Shown: positions 19,297 through 29,419 of the stretch, in pieces
How positions within the stretch are numbered: the first letter of the stretch is position 1
Layout: every line of letters starts with the position of its first letter
From: Symbiodinium natans
Taxonomy: Eukaryota > Sar > Dinophyceae > Suessiales > Symbiodiniaceae
NCBI GenBank assembly: GCA_905221605.1
Contig: CAJNDS010000557.1
Location: 1,402,579-1,466,578 of the forward strand
Direction: 5' to 3'
Length of the DNA: 64,000 bases
The notes under the pieces: model-generated
Seen by the model: the letters and a program-made list of their open reading frames with translations, nothing else
What the model was told of the DNA's origin: nothing
The model's database searches: none
Translations under genes and position numbers: made by a program

Positions 19297-21069
19297 CTTT
19301 ACGCGCGGCGGCCACTGCTGCCGAGGAACGTCTCGGGCAACTTGATGTCCTACGTGATCTACCATTCCCACCTGGTCAACCAGCTCTGCCCTATTCTCCT
19401 GCTCTTGGTGCAGCACTTACAGGCAGAGATGTCGCTGGTGTCAGCGCTGCCCGGCTTGTCCAGTGAAGCCCCAGACCACGTGGCCCGCCACGTCCTGGCG
19501 AATTCACGCCTCCACGAGAGAGAATTCAGACTCACCTGGCGAAGTCGGAGGAAGTCGAAACGCCGTTTTGGACCTTTGGCCTGGTCTTTGCTCCATGAGT
19601 CCAGAAACCGCCTTCTTCGTTTTCGCTCATATGTACGAAGGCCAGGCTCATGGTTTCAACCAACTTGGGCCGATGACGTCGACGTCAGGCTGGCACTGGC
19701 ATGGCACGTGGGCTTCAAGGAAGTCCCTGTCTCCAGGAACTTCTCAGCAGGCGCAATGTTCGGGCCAGAAGGCAAGTGGATGGCCGCCAGCGCATCTTTG
19801 TGGGAGCAGGCCCTCTTATCGGTATCCCGCGCCTTGACTATTCTGCCCAACAGCTGGAGCGCATCAACTCCTGTCAGGTTCGTGTTCACGGGCGGCACAT
19901 TGTTGGCGCTGATGCGGTATGGCACCGTCACCTGGGACTCGGGCGAAGGTCATCTCGATTTCGTTGATAAGGACATTGATGTTCTCGTTGTGGCTGACTC
20001 TGCGCTCAACTGGTGGAAGGCTGTGGAGGCTCTCACAACGGAGCTCGAGCGGGATGGGTGGGCGGGCTGCTCCTTGGCCATGCGCGAGTCGTCAATCCTG
20101 CCACATGAGTTGGAGGTTTCGCAGCTTGCCGGCTTGGATGGAACCCGCCTTTTCTCCCGGGGCGTGGCCGAGCTGGTTTGTGCCCTGGTAGGCAGGGATG
20201 CCAGAACTCTGCGACCTGCCATGGTTCCGTTAAATGCCGTATGGGTGCAGGCCTTTAGCTTCGACGAGCTCAGGGGTGGGCGCCGGTGGTATCGTCCGGT
20301 GTCCTTCATGTCGCCATCTGCATCAGTGCTCACCTCCAGCCCCGCTTGCTCACAAGCGCAGGAGCTCTGCGTGCTGCTGGCGCGATTCCCTTTCCAATCC
20401 TGGAGAGGTGCAATACCAATGCGCGCCATTCTGCCGTATTCAGCCTGCGCATTTCTTCCGGAGGCCCAAATTGCCCGGCGCATACTGGGCCTGAAGGACT
20501 CGTTTCAGAATGCAAGGGTCAAGCTCCCGTGTCCAAGAGAATCCCTCGCCCTGCTGCGCTGGTACGACCGCGGGGAACTGTGGGGCCGAATCGGCGGGAG
20601 ACCCTGCTTGGCTCTGCCACTAGTGGTCGAGCACGACAGAGTCACCAACAACGCAACCGCAAGGCTGCACCGACATGGGATCTCGGCCCGAGCAACGACC
20701 ATGATCCGCGGCCGGATGCAGATGCTGGAGCAACTTGGCGGAATCAGCCTTCTGGCAGACCTTGAAAACTGCACCCTTCGAGGCGATGGCAGCTACAAGG
20801 TGATCTCCTCCATCTTCAAAGGTTCATCGAACCACGAATCCGACTGCCCGCCCAGGCGCCTGGGAAACACCATCGACTGGTCAAGTCCACGCGAATGTCC
20901 CGGCCGGGTTGCGGAATACAATGAGCAAAGACTCCCAAACACCAGCTATGTTTGGCACCCGAATGGCTACCAGCTTCACCGGTCTGGCGCAAGGAGGCTA
21001 GGACCAAGACGCGCGCGCAGAAATCGTGTCGCCAAAGAAGCGTCAAAACTTGTCCCGCTGGCTGCTTAG
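19297..21069 (+). CDS. LicD/fukutin-like nucleotidyltransferase-fold protein, exon 2
   Basis: 590 codons and a TAG stop, giving 642 residues with exon 1. The diagnostic region is near residues 245-285 of the spliced protein. FVFTGGTLLALMRYGTVTWD corresponds to the LicD 'GTLLG.vR.g..ipWD' block, followed by FVDKDIDVLVV, matching the 'DDIDv' metal-binding block. LicD/FKTN/FKRP enzymes move phosphocholine, ribitol-phosphate or sugar-phosphate onto glycans. The N-terminal anchor suggests a Golgi/ER type II protein. The C-terminal part holds Cys and Trp-rich text (CTLRGDGSYK, ECPGRVAEYNEQRLPN), usual for eukaryotic LicD relatives, and a basic tail. The stop sits 10 bases before a TTTAGGG array, so further exons cannot be excluded. 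Confidence 0.75.
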   Translation, partial: LYARRPLLPRNVSGNLMSYVIYHSHLVNQLCPILLLLVQHLQAEMSLVSALPGLSSEAPDHVARHVLANSRLHEREFRLTWRSRRKSKRRFGPLAWSLLHESRNRLLRFRSYVRRPGSWFQPTWADDVDVRLALAWHVGFKEVPVSRNFSAGAMFGPEGKWMAASASLWEQALLSVSRALTILPNSWSASTPVRFVFTGGTLLALMRYGTVTWDSGEGHLDFVDKDIDVLVVADSALNWWKAVEALTTELERDGWAGCSLAMRESSILPHELEVSQLAGLDGTRLFSRGVAELVCALVGRDARTLRPAMVPLNAVWVQAFSFDELRGGRRWYRPVSFMSPSASVLTSSPACSQAQELCVLLARFPFQSWRGAIPMRAILPYSACAFLPEAQIARRILGLKDSFQNARVKLPCPRESLALLRWYDRGELWGRIGGRPCLALPLVVEHDRVTNNATARLHRHGISARATTMIRGRMQMLEQLGGISLLADLENCTLRGDGSYKVISSIFKGSSNHESDCPPRRLGNTIDWSSPRECPGRVAEYNEQRLPNTSYVWHPNGYQLHRSGARRLGPRRARRNRVAKEASKLVPLAA

Positions 21070-22048
21070 CGTTTAGGGTTTAGGGTTTAGAGTTTAGGGT
21101 TTAGGGTTTAGGCTTTTGAGCTTTAGGGTGTATGTAAAGGGCTCACTGACCTGAGAGACCCTACAAGCTCTCACTGGTGGAGGCTGTAGTGGCCGAAGGC
21201 ACTGACTTTCGAGGGCGCTGGCACCGTTTTCTGGCCGGCTGCTTGGCTGCAGCCGTTAGTATTGCTAGGGTTTCCTACTTCTTCCTTGCAGAGATTTCGG
21301 GATGGCGGTGTTCTGCGGGCATCTGGGCTGTTCAAGGGTTCAGGGTTTCGGGCTTCATGAGGTGTATAGAGATGAAGACTGCAGATCAGTGCATGTTTTG
21401 GCGTCGTTTTGGGATCCTGTCAACAGTGTGGTGTGGTCACGAGTGTTCACCCGGGGCTTCATCGGAGCCATGGGGTTGAGGGTTTAGGGTTTAGGGTTTA
21501 CGGTTTAGGGTTTAGGGTTTAGGGTTTAGGGCTCCTGTGACACAAGCTCGGGATTCCTACATTGTGGGGTCGCTATTGCCCGCATCCCGCAAAAGGACAC
21601 CCCACAAAAAACCTTCGCCAATGTTTGTCAGGTGCCACATCTGTCTACAATTCACAAATACACAACAACAGAGACCTTGCTTCATATCTCATGGGTGAAT
21701 AGTTCTGTAGGTCCTCAATCTGGTCCCTTACCTCCTCTACGAAAACTTCTGGAGTATGGGCCCTTGGGTATTATGAGGGGCATTTAAGGGGCCAGCCCCT
21801 TTTAAGGGTTTAGGGTTTAGGCTTTCCCTTACTGAGGGAACATGTCACTCCCCTAAGGTCGTATGAGGGATATTCTGCTGGGCTTCTCAGTTCATGGAGT
21901 CTTCCACCCTAAACCCTAAGCCCTAAGCCCTAGCCCTAAACCCTAAACCTTAAACCTAAAACCCTAATCCCTAAAGCCCTATGCCCTAAACCCTAGCCCC
22001 AAACCCTAAACCTCCTAAACCATAAGCCGAGTTGCATGCTATGGCCAG
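21070..22048. repeat. Telomere-like repeats, no gene seen
   Basis: TTTAGGG units at 21072-21112 and 21478-21530, CCCTAAA-type units at 21905-22020. A segment at 21177-21480 is open in two frames without recognisable product. Confidence 0.55.
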
Positions 22049-22095
22049 GCGTGGCCTCCGAAGCCCTCCTCTTGAGCAAGAGCTGTTCACCTCAG
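22049..22095 (+). CDS. Exon-like island (VASEALLLSKSCSPQ)
   Basis: Acceptor CTATGGCCAG, frame VASEALLLSKSCSPQ, donor GA (CAG|GAGACC). It is 47 bases, flanked by C-type motifs before and G-type motifs after. Confidence 0.45.
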
Positions 22096-22965
22096 GAGAC
22101 CTAGGGTTGTGGGGTTTGGGAGGTTCAGGGTTTAGGGTTTAGTGTTAAGGGCTTAGGGTTTGGGAGGTTTGTAGGAGGTTTAGTCTTTTGGATGTTTGGG
22201 AGGTTTGGAGTTTAGAGGTTTAGGAGGTTCAGGGTTTAGGGGGTTTGGGATTTGGTGGGGGGGGGGGGGGGGTAGCGCTTGGGGTTTTTTGGGTTTAGGA
22301 GGTTGAGGGGTTTGGGGGTTTAGGGTTTAGGAGTTTTGGGTTTAGGGGTATAGAGTCCAGGGGTTTGGGGTTTTGGGGTTTGGGTTTAGAGTGTGGTGGG
22401 CTAGAGTTCGGTGGTAGGAGGGACCTGAAGCAACTCTTGATGGTCAGTGGGTTCTTGGAGCCTACCCTGGCTCATAGGATGCATTGCACCCTCCCTCACC
22501 AGCACCCCTCCCCCCCACCCCAAGCCCAGAAAAAGGAGCATATGGGTGAGTATACCAGTAGGGACTAATAGCTACTATTGGGGCTTGTTAATGGCTATCC
22601 GAAGCTTGGCGCGCGGGCGCGTGTTGACAACTATTACCTGCTATTTGCAGCCTCTGAGCTTTCAAGGCAGGGGCGTAGGTGAGGTGAAGGGAAGGATGAG
22701 GGGCCAGACCACATAGTTGCAGGTTGGGTAGGGGGTTTTCGGGTAGAGGGTAGGGGGAGGGGGCAGTGGTGAGGGGGTTGGGGAAGGGTCACAAGGTCAC
22801 TTCGGCAGGCATCGGAAGGCGACCCATGCTGTAGAAGTTTCGGTGTGGGTGATAGGTCTCCTTCTGACTGGATCCTGGATCTGGGGGGGTTCTGGCGGGG
22901 GGGGGGTGCAAGGTGTCCACAAAACAACCCTAAGCCCTAAACCCTAAAATTGTGGGGCTCCCCAG
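22096..22965. repeat. Presumed intron, G-rich degenerate repeats
   Basis: TTTAGGAGG/TTTGGGG variants at 22100-22400, a G tract at 22257-22272, mixed unique DNA, and CCCTAAACCCTAAA just before GGGGCTCCCCAG. No gene is supported, although 22634-22927 is open on the minus strand with Pro-rich low-complexity text. Confidence 0.45.
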
Positions 22966-23108
22966 GGTTTAGGGTGGAGTTCATGGTGAACCGGCCTTTG
23001 AACGCTGGAAGCAGGATCATCCTCCTCAATATGCATCACGGCGGTGCCAACAGACGCCATGATGTCCCCAACGTGTGGTCAGCAGGAGACTCTCAGGAGA
23101 TGCCGTGA
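22966..23108 (+). CDS. Exon-like island with stop (VEFMVNRPLNAGSRIILLNM...)
   Basis: Acceptor CTCCCCAG (or TTTAG one heptamer later). The frame reads VEFMVNRPLNAGSRIILLNM then HHGGANRRHDVPNVWSAGD and ends at TGA 23106-23108. It is varied, protein-like text of 45 residues, possibly a terminal exon. No family recognised. Confidence 0.5.
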
Positions 23109-23620
23109 CTGCCACGCTGCCACAGGTATTTCCATTTGGCAACGCTGCCATTTTTTCGTCTGCTAGGCAGCGCGCATCATGTGAATCACAGTTTTCAAGA
23201 GTTGTCGGGCCTAGGGTCTCTTGAGCGATCTTCGGTGATTCGGAGTGAGGGTTTAGGGTTTAGGGTTTCGGGTTTAGGGTTTAGGGGTCTGTTGTTATTG
23301 TCGGGGTTAACCCGAAACACAAGGTAAACCCAAGAAGTGTGCTGCCACCTCCCCCACACACTCTTCGACTAGTAACTAAGCCCTAGAAACCCTAAAAACC
23401 CTAAAGCCTAAATCCTAAAGCTAAGCCCCTCGCCCGATATGGGTTTTGTTTTTTTTGAGGGGTGGGCAGTGCTTTGGGGTTTAGGTGTTGGATTTGGGGT
23501 ATATTGGAAACCCTGCAGTTTTATACTCCGAAGCCTACACTCCGAACTCGCGACCCTGTCTTTGCGGCTTTATGGCTTTTGGTTCAGGGCCCTAAGCCCT
23601 AGTCTCTGAACCCCAAATTT
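23109..23620. repeat. Mixed DNA with a few telomere-like units
   Basis: TTTAGGG units at 23250-23283 and CCCTAAA-type motifs at 23380-23425. Nothing else identified. Confidence 0.45.
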
Positions 23621-23726
23621 GGGATGTCCCCTTATACTGGCAGTCCTTAAGAGGGATTAGAGTACCCCCCCCCCCCTCCCCTATTATGATCCCTTTTAAG
23701 GACTGTCAGTATGAGGGGGAACACCC
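23621..23726. repeat. Foldback (MITE-like) element, family A
   Basis: Left arm GATGTCCCCTTATACTGGCA and on to GAGGG (23624-23655) is the inverse of the right arm (23689-23723, AAGGACTGTCAGTATGAGGG then GGAAC) with few mismatches. A C tract and CTATTATGAT lie in the centre. Related single arms or copies occur near 5155-5200, 17205-17240 and 46269-46348. Confidence 0.7.
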
Positions 23727-23811
23727 AACCCGAAACCCAAAAAACCCAAACCCTAAAACCTAAACCCTAAACCCTAAACCCCAAACCATGTCGTTGCACA
23801 ACCTGGGCCAG

Positions 23812-23860
23812 GATGTGGCGCAGTTTGCCAGCGCCTTTGCCGGGGTGCGCTGCTCTCAGG
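23812..23860 (+). CDS. Exon-like island (DVAQFASAFAGVRCSQ)
   Basis: Acceptor CTGGGCCAG, frame DVAQFASAFAGVRCSQ. The frame is also open upstream as MSLHNLGQ, so this could be a first exon starting at 23789. Donor GC at CAGG|GCTTGG. Flanks: CCCTAAA before, TTTGGGTTTA after. Confidence 0.5.
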
Positions 23861-24313
23861 GCTTGGGGTTTGGGTTTATGCGGCGGAGGTTCAGGGTTTA
23901 GGGTTTAGGGTTCAGAGTTCAGGGTTTAGAGTTTAGGGCTTATAGGGTTGGGGGTTATGGTCTCTACTATTCATTTTACGCACAGTTTCGGTGTGGGATT
24001 GGAGGTTTTGGTTTGGAACCTCCTTTCTTCAGGGGCCTGGGCCACGTTATGCAGGATCTTGCACAGTGAAACCCTAAATCAAACCCTGAATCCAAAACCC
24101 AAAACCCTAAACCCTAAAGCCTAAACCCACTGTAGGGATTATAAGGCTTTTGGCTGAGGGGTGGGGACAATCCTACATCGGAACCTTATACCCGAACCAA
24201 ACCCTCGACCCTAAACCCCAAACCCTAAACCCTAACCCTATAAATCCTATACCCTATAAACTCTAAACCCTAAACCCCTTCTATACACACTGGAGGTGCC
24301 ACCAGGGCCGCAG
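23861..24313. repeat. Presumed intron with telomere-like motifs
   Basis: TTTAGGG at 23895-23940, CCCTAAA clusters at 24090-24130 and 24195-24280. No gene. Confidence 0.5.
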
Positions 24314-24387
24314 CGTGCACTGGTCTGTGATGGTTTGACGGAACTGCTGCAAAGCCAGACGGGGACTCAGTCGATATGTAACTTCAG
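24314..24387 (+). CDS. Exon-like island (RALVCDGLTELLQSQTGTQS)
   Basis: Acceptor GGGCCGCAG, frame RALVCDGLTELLQSQTGTQS-ICNF, donor GA (TTCAG|GAATGC). It is 74 bases and helical. Confidence 0.45.
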
Positions 24388-24705
24388 GAATGCTAAACCC
24401 TAAACCCTAAAACCCCTACCTCCTAAGCCAGAAACCCTAAGCCTCTCAACCACCCCCCCCCCCGCCCCCATGCCAAACCAGCAGCTGCCCCAGCCTCAAC
24501 ACCACAGAAATCCCCCCGAGATCGCCCCAAATCCTAAACCCTAAACCCCAGGATTAGAGTTTAGTTGGCTTTCGGAGCAGGATTTCGGGCTTGTAGAGTT
24601 TGTACCCGAACCACCCTAAACCTTGAGCCAGAAACCTTAACCCCTAACCCTAAACCCCAAAGCCTAAAGCCTAAACCCTAAACCCTAACTGCGAGGCAGC
24701 GTCAG

Positions 24706-24732
24706 GACTTTGTGGATGCCCTCTCACTGGAG
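24706..24732 (+). CDS. Exon-like micro-island (DFVDALSLE)
   Basis: After CGAGGCAGCGTCAG the frame reads DFVDALSLE, with GC donor (GAG|GCTGG). It is preceded by CCCTAAACCCTAA and followed by TTTCGGG. It is very short, so weak alone; the flank pattern is the main support. Confidence 0.3.
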
Positions 24733-26546
24733 GCTGGTTTCGGGTTCAGGGTTTTAGGGATTTAGTGTTTCCGTTTGAGGATTTGGGAATCATAGGATTT
24801 AGGGTTTTAGGGATGGTTTCTTTGTTCTTTCGTTAGTGAAACTTGCTCCGTTGCAGCCTGCAAAATTCCAAGGCTTCATCTCTCCGGCGGGTGGCTTTTC
24901 CCGGGGGGGGGGGGGGGGGGGGTTCTACCCAAAACCCCAAACTCTAAGCCCCAAACCCTAAACTCCAAGCCCCAAACTCTAAACCCTAAACCTTCCACTT
25001 GAAAGGGAAAGGACACCCGTCCCAAACCGACGCGAAAAGGTCGTAGCTGAGTAACGGTTTACAGGGCTTAGCCCGAAACCCCCAACCCTAAACCCTAAAC
25101 CCTAAACCCTGCTTAGGGCTTCGTCAGACTTCGTAGGTTTTTCGGGTCTCCTCGGGAAGTTGTGGTGGTCAAGGACAAGGGGTTTAGGGTTTAGGGTTTG
25201 GGGTCGCGGGCTTGGGGTTTAGGGTTTAGGGTTTAGGGTTTAGGGTTTAGGGTTTAGGGTTTAGGGTTTAGGGTTTCGGGTTTAGGGTTTAGGGTTTAGG
25301 GTTTAGGGTCGATGACCGTTTGTAAATATGAGCCCTGTGAGGGCGCCAAGTGATGGGGGGTCCCTTTACGGGACCCCGAAACAGAAGGGATTCATGCTTC
25401 TTACAGCAGCCATAGTTCGGGGTTTAGGGCTCAGAGTTTAGGGTTTAGGGTTAGAGTTCAGGGTTTAGGGTTTAAGGTTTAGTGGCCTGTTCACCACAAA
25501 TCACTTCTACTGGCTTAAAGATGTCTAGGAGTCACACCTCTCGTGCCGCCCCATACCTTACCAGAGCCCACAGCCCTGCGTTTTCATGGACTGCCTGTAA
25601 GATCTTGTTTAAGGGGGTCTCATAGCAATAGGGCCACCAAAGGCAGAATGTGCCATATTTATGGTCTCTGGTGTAATCGCTCGAGGCATGCAAACCTAAA
25701 CCGCAGGGTAAACTCCCAAGCACCGAAAGCCTGTAAGCCACCAAAGTCCCACAAAGCAAAGATGTCACGGGTGTGTTCCAGGTCCCCAAACCCTAAACCC
25801 TAACCCCTAAACCCCAAACCCGAAGCCCTAAGCCCTAAACACTAAGTTCCAGGTCTTCTGTATCTCAAATCGCAAAATGCACCCTCCAGTATGGTGGGCC
25901 CCTAGGGCACCTTCTTGTGGCCAGGTCCTGTGCATCTCAAAGGGTTCACTTAAGGGGTTCACGGTTCAGGGTTTTGGGGTCAGGGTTTCGGGTTTTAGGG
26001 TTTAGGGTTTCTTGGGTTTAGGGTTTAGGGTTTTAGGGTTTAGGGTTTAGGGTTTACGATTGGCCTGGGCCGGCGATGAACAAGGCCCCTTTACATCACT
26101 ATGTAAGTTGGTAGCCCTTTCCATTTGAATTACATATCCGTTTTGCTTGCTTGCCTGTGTGCTTCCAGAAACTTCCTTGATGCAGGGGTCCCAGGCAGGG
26201 TCCCAGGCGGGGGTCTAGGGGGCGGCAGGGGTGGACAGCGCAACAACAACACCAAAGGAACGCCCTGGCCAAAGGGGCCCTGAAAGACCCCTCTCATGGC
26301 TCAAACAACCCAAAACCAAAACGTTTCATCAGGTTTAACTGTTCACAGGTAGAGAAGGTTTAGGGTTTAGGGTTTAGGGTTTAGGGTTTAGGGTTTAGGG
26401 TTTAGGGTTTAGGGTTTAGGGTTTCCCCTCAAACAGGCTCATCCTGCGGAGCCCAAAGCTCTAAACCCTTCAATGAGATCCCAAACCCCAAGCCCTAAAC
26501 CCTAAACCCTAAACCCTAAACCCTACAAGTTGTTAGCAACTTTCAG
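24733..26546. repeat. Telomere-like repeats and unique DNA
   Basis: G tract at 24901-24922, TTTAGGG arrays at 25180-25312 and 25985-26055, array at 26355-26424, CCCTAAA units at 26490-26525. Positions 25510-25790 are open on the minus strand (LPCGLGLHASSDYTRDHKYG), not supported by splice signals. Confidence 0.5.
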
Positions 26547-26627
26547 GGCCTTTGCGCCATCCTGGTGGCGATGGAACGCCTTGGCTGCCGTGACGAGGCC
26601 ATCGTGGGCGAGCTTCGGCCGCTTCGG
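26547..26627 (+). CDS. Exon-like island (GLCAILVAMERLGCRDEAIV)
   Basis: Acceptor CAACTTTCAG, frame GLCAILVAMERLGCRDEAIV-GELRPLR. The exon can end at CGG|GTTTAGGG, where the first telomeric unit supplies the GT donor. 'a.al.rLG.rdea....l' closely resembles octotricopeptide/RAP-type helical repeats of organelle RNA-binding proteins. The family call is from style, not from a search. Confidence 0.55.
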
Positions 26628-28283
26628 GTTTAGGGTTTAGGGTTTAGGGTTTAGGGTTTAGGGTTTAGGGTTTAGGGTTTAGGGTTTAGGGTTTAGGGTT
26701 TAGGGTTTGGGGAATCTCTAGGAGGAAGGGTTCGGGGGGATTTCGGGTTTAGAGCTTCGAAAGCTGACCCAAGTCCCCAAGGGCTGAAGGGATGCTTAAA
26801 GATTTACGGCATATGCGTTTAGGGTTTAGGGTTTAGGGTTTAGGGCTTAGGGTTTAGGGTTTAGGGTTTAGGGCCCCTAAACCCGAAATCCTCAACCCTA
26901 AAGCTCTAAACCTCAAGGGGTCCGAGTCGGGACCGCTTGAAAGGCGCTCCTTCGCGCGTCGGCGCGCCGTTTGAAGCGGAGCCAGACGCAGCTGACGCCC
27001 AACCATTTGGGTCAGGCGGGGCAGGGTTTAGGGTTTAGGGTTTAGGGTTTAGGGTCTAGGTTTTAGGGTTTAGGGTTTAGGGTTTAGGGAGCACGGATAC
27101 ATGGAGTCTGATCTGGAGGTTTCCGAAGACTAGCAGTGCCGGAGAAGGGTTTTCTACTGCATTCTGGTTGCAGAATACGAGATACCTCTATTCTGGGATA
27201 TACCCATAAAGGGCCCTAGAAGGAGTTTATAATGTGTAAGAGGGGTTTCGGATTTAGGTTATTTTGCGAGTAGTAGGGTTTGCAGATTTCGATTTTCGGC
27301 TTCCGCCGTTTTTTCAGGGCTGAGGGAGTCCGATGATGGAAAGCTATTGGCTAAGTCACAGTAGAGCTATCGGAAAAGCAGACCGTAGGAGAGCTTCTAT
27401 GGGATCCTGGAATTGCACTAGTAGGTAGACGACTGAAGCACGCCCCTGAAGTTGTTGCGAAGTTGTTTCTTTGTTCGCCACCCAACAACCCCCCAACAAC
27501 CCTGAGCCGCCTGAACCCGAAGACCCTACAGCCCTAAAGCTCAAACGCCGTACAACATGGCCTTCTCAAGGGGTATTCTGCTGCGCATGCGGGGCCGGGT
27601 TTAGGATCCCTGAAAAGGCTATGTTCGGAATAGAAAGGGCCCGATGTTTTGTAAACTCCGAGATTTGCAGGTCTCCAAAATAGTATTCCACCGTCCCACC
27701 CCAACCTCACAGCCTAGACCCCAAACTCCTAACCCCAAACCCCAAACCGCGAAGCCTTAAACCTCAAGCCCCACACCTCAAACACCCAGCCCCTAATAGA
27801 AGGGTTGTTTATAACGAGGGACCCAAATTCAGGGCCCATACTTTCAACCCTTAGATATGCAACCCCAAACCTAAACCCTAAACTGTAAACTCTAAACCCA
27901 AACCCTAACCCTAAACCCGAAACCCTAAACCCTAAACCCTAAGCCCTAAGCCCTAAACCCACCACCTTAAAGGTTTGCCACGCCTTGGCTCGATGGCTGG
28001 ACACCAGCTCCAAGGACAGTTTTTCTTAGGATTTGGGGTTTGGGGTTTAGGGTTCAGGGTTTGGGGTTTGGGGTTTGGGGTTTTGGGTTTAGGGTTTAGC
28101 GTTTCGGGTCTAGGGGTTTAGGGGTTGAGGGGTTGAGGGGTTTAGGGGTTTAGGGGTTCAGGGGTTTAGGGGTTTAGGGGTTTTGGGGTTTTGGGGTTTA
28201 GGGGTTTAGGGGTTTGGGGGTTTAGGGGTTTAGGGGTTTTGGGTTTCAGGTGTATTTAGGGTCGGGGGAGGGTCGGGTGCGAA
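26628..28283. repeat. Telomere-like repeats with a minus-strand open island
   Basis: Perfect TTTAGGG array 26628-26708, further arrays 26818-26870 and 27020-27088. Positions 26925-27030 are open on the minus strand (LPRLTQMVGRQLRLAPLQTA), a possible minus-strand exon. CCCTAAA units at 27880-27960. TTTAGGGG/TTTGGGG variants at 28030-28245. A short piece near 27985 reads HALARWLDTSSK. Confidence 0.5.
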
Positions 28284-28372
28284 GGACCACATGAGAGCTC
28301 ACAGCCGCAACAAGCTGGGCGAGTTGGTTGACGAGCTGTTCAAGACAACGCTGCGTGGGCGCAGATTCTGTT
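28284..28372 (+). CDS. Exon-like island (DHMRAHSRNKLGELVDELFK)
   Basis: After GGTGCGAAG the frame reads DHMRAHSRNKLGELVDELFK-TTLRGR. It has good protein-like composition. The donor is unclear. The flank before it is G-rich, so the polarity rule fails here. Confidence 0.45.
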
Positions 28373-28385
28373 GGGGCCCATTTAG

Positions 28386-28497
28386 AGGGGTCAGAACAAT
28401 TACTAGTTTTTTTTCCCTTATGGTCCCTTTGTAATTATCCTATACCCCCCCCCCCCCCCCAAACCCTATTCTAATTAATTCGGCCCCTATAGTATCT
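28386..28497. repeat. Dispersed element, family B
   Basis: It shares GGGGCCG...AATTAGAATAGGG and AAAGGGACCATAAGGGAA blocks, in the opposite orientation, with 14969-15056. A C tract (28446-28460) interrupts it. Confidence 0.6.
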
Positions 28498-29371
28498 GGT
28501 CGTAGGCTTGAGAGTTTAGGGCTTGTACCTTCACAGGTGTCTTGGCGATATGGTTGCTCCGCTTGAATGGTTGCTCCGCTTGAGGCTGCGTGTGAGAGCG
28601 TCTAGCAGGGGGGGGGGGGGGGGGCACAGACTTGCTACAAGCCTTGTTGGGTAGTTTCCTGAACTATGGGCCCTTTGTGGGTCAGTACAAACGGCGGCAC
28701 CCTTTAAAAAGGTGCCCCAAACAGGGACACTTTTGGAGATCCCCCCCAAGTTCTCTGGATCTCCCAACACCCAAGACCTAAAAGCCCCAGAGCCCGAAAA
28801 AGGCTGCCAGGCTGAAGCTTCCCAAAACACTTGAACCTCTGGACCCTCAACCCTAAACCCTCATTAGGGTTAGGGTTTAGGGTTTAGGGTTTAGGGTTTA
28901 GGGTTTAGGGATTAGGGTTTAGGGTTTCTAGGGTTTACCCTAATCCCTAAACCCTCAACCCCCAGAGTTTGAACCAGGTTCTGCCCCAGGATCGCCCACC
29001 TGGCCAGGGAGTTTCGGAATCCCAGGTGGGTTCAGGGTTTAGGGTTTAGGGTTTAGGGCTAGGGTTTAGGGTTTAGGGCTTCGGGCTTAGGGTTTCGGGT
29101 TTAGGTTAGGGCTTAGGGTTTCGGGTTTAGGGTTGAGGGTTTAGGGCTTAGGGTTCAGGGTTCAGGGTTCAGGGTTTCGGGTTCTGGGTTCAGGGTTCTG
29201 GGGTATGTTTAGGCTTTGCAGCGCTTTGGTTATCACTGCTTATTGTTCATATCCCAAGCCCTAAATCGGGTTTTAGGGTTGAGGCTTACCAGGGCTCAGC
29301 GGATGGGAGGTTCTACAGGGGTGTACACCGAAACCCGAAACCCGAAACCCGAAACGACCTTGTCCCGTGAG
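28498..29371. repeat. Non-genic stretch with TTTAGGG-type repeats
   Basis: G tract at 28608-28624. Mixed TTTAGGG and GGTTCAGG variants at 28860-29200. Short CCCGAAA motifs before 29371. No supported frame. Confidence 0.5.
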
Positions 29372-29419
29372 GCACCTCGGGTTCGTCGCCTACGCGCTCA
29401 TGCGCCTAGGCTCGCCAGG
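29372..29419 (+). CDS. Exon-like island (HLGFVAYALMRLGSP)
   Basis: Acceptor GTCCCGTGAG, frame HLGFVAYALMRLGSP, donor GC (CCAGG|GCAGAG). 'vAyALmRLG' is the consensus style of octotricopeptide/RAP repeats, like the island at 26547. Confidence 0.5.

Noticed and set aside
19950-20483. 177-codon minus-strand frame
   Set aside because: Antisense shadow of the LicD-like exon 2.
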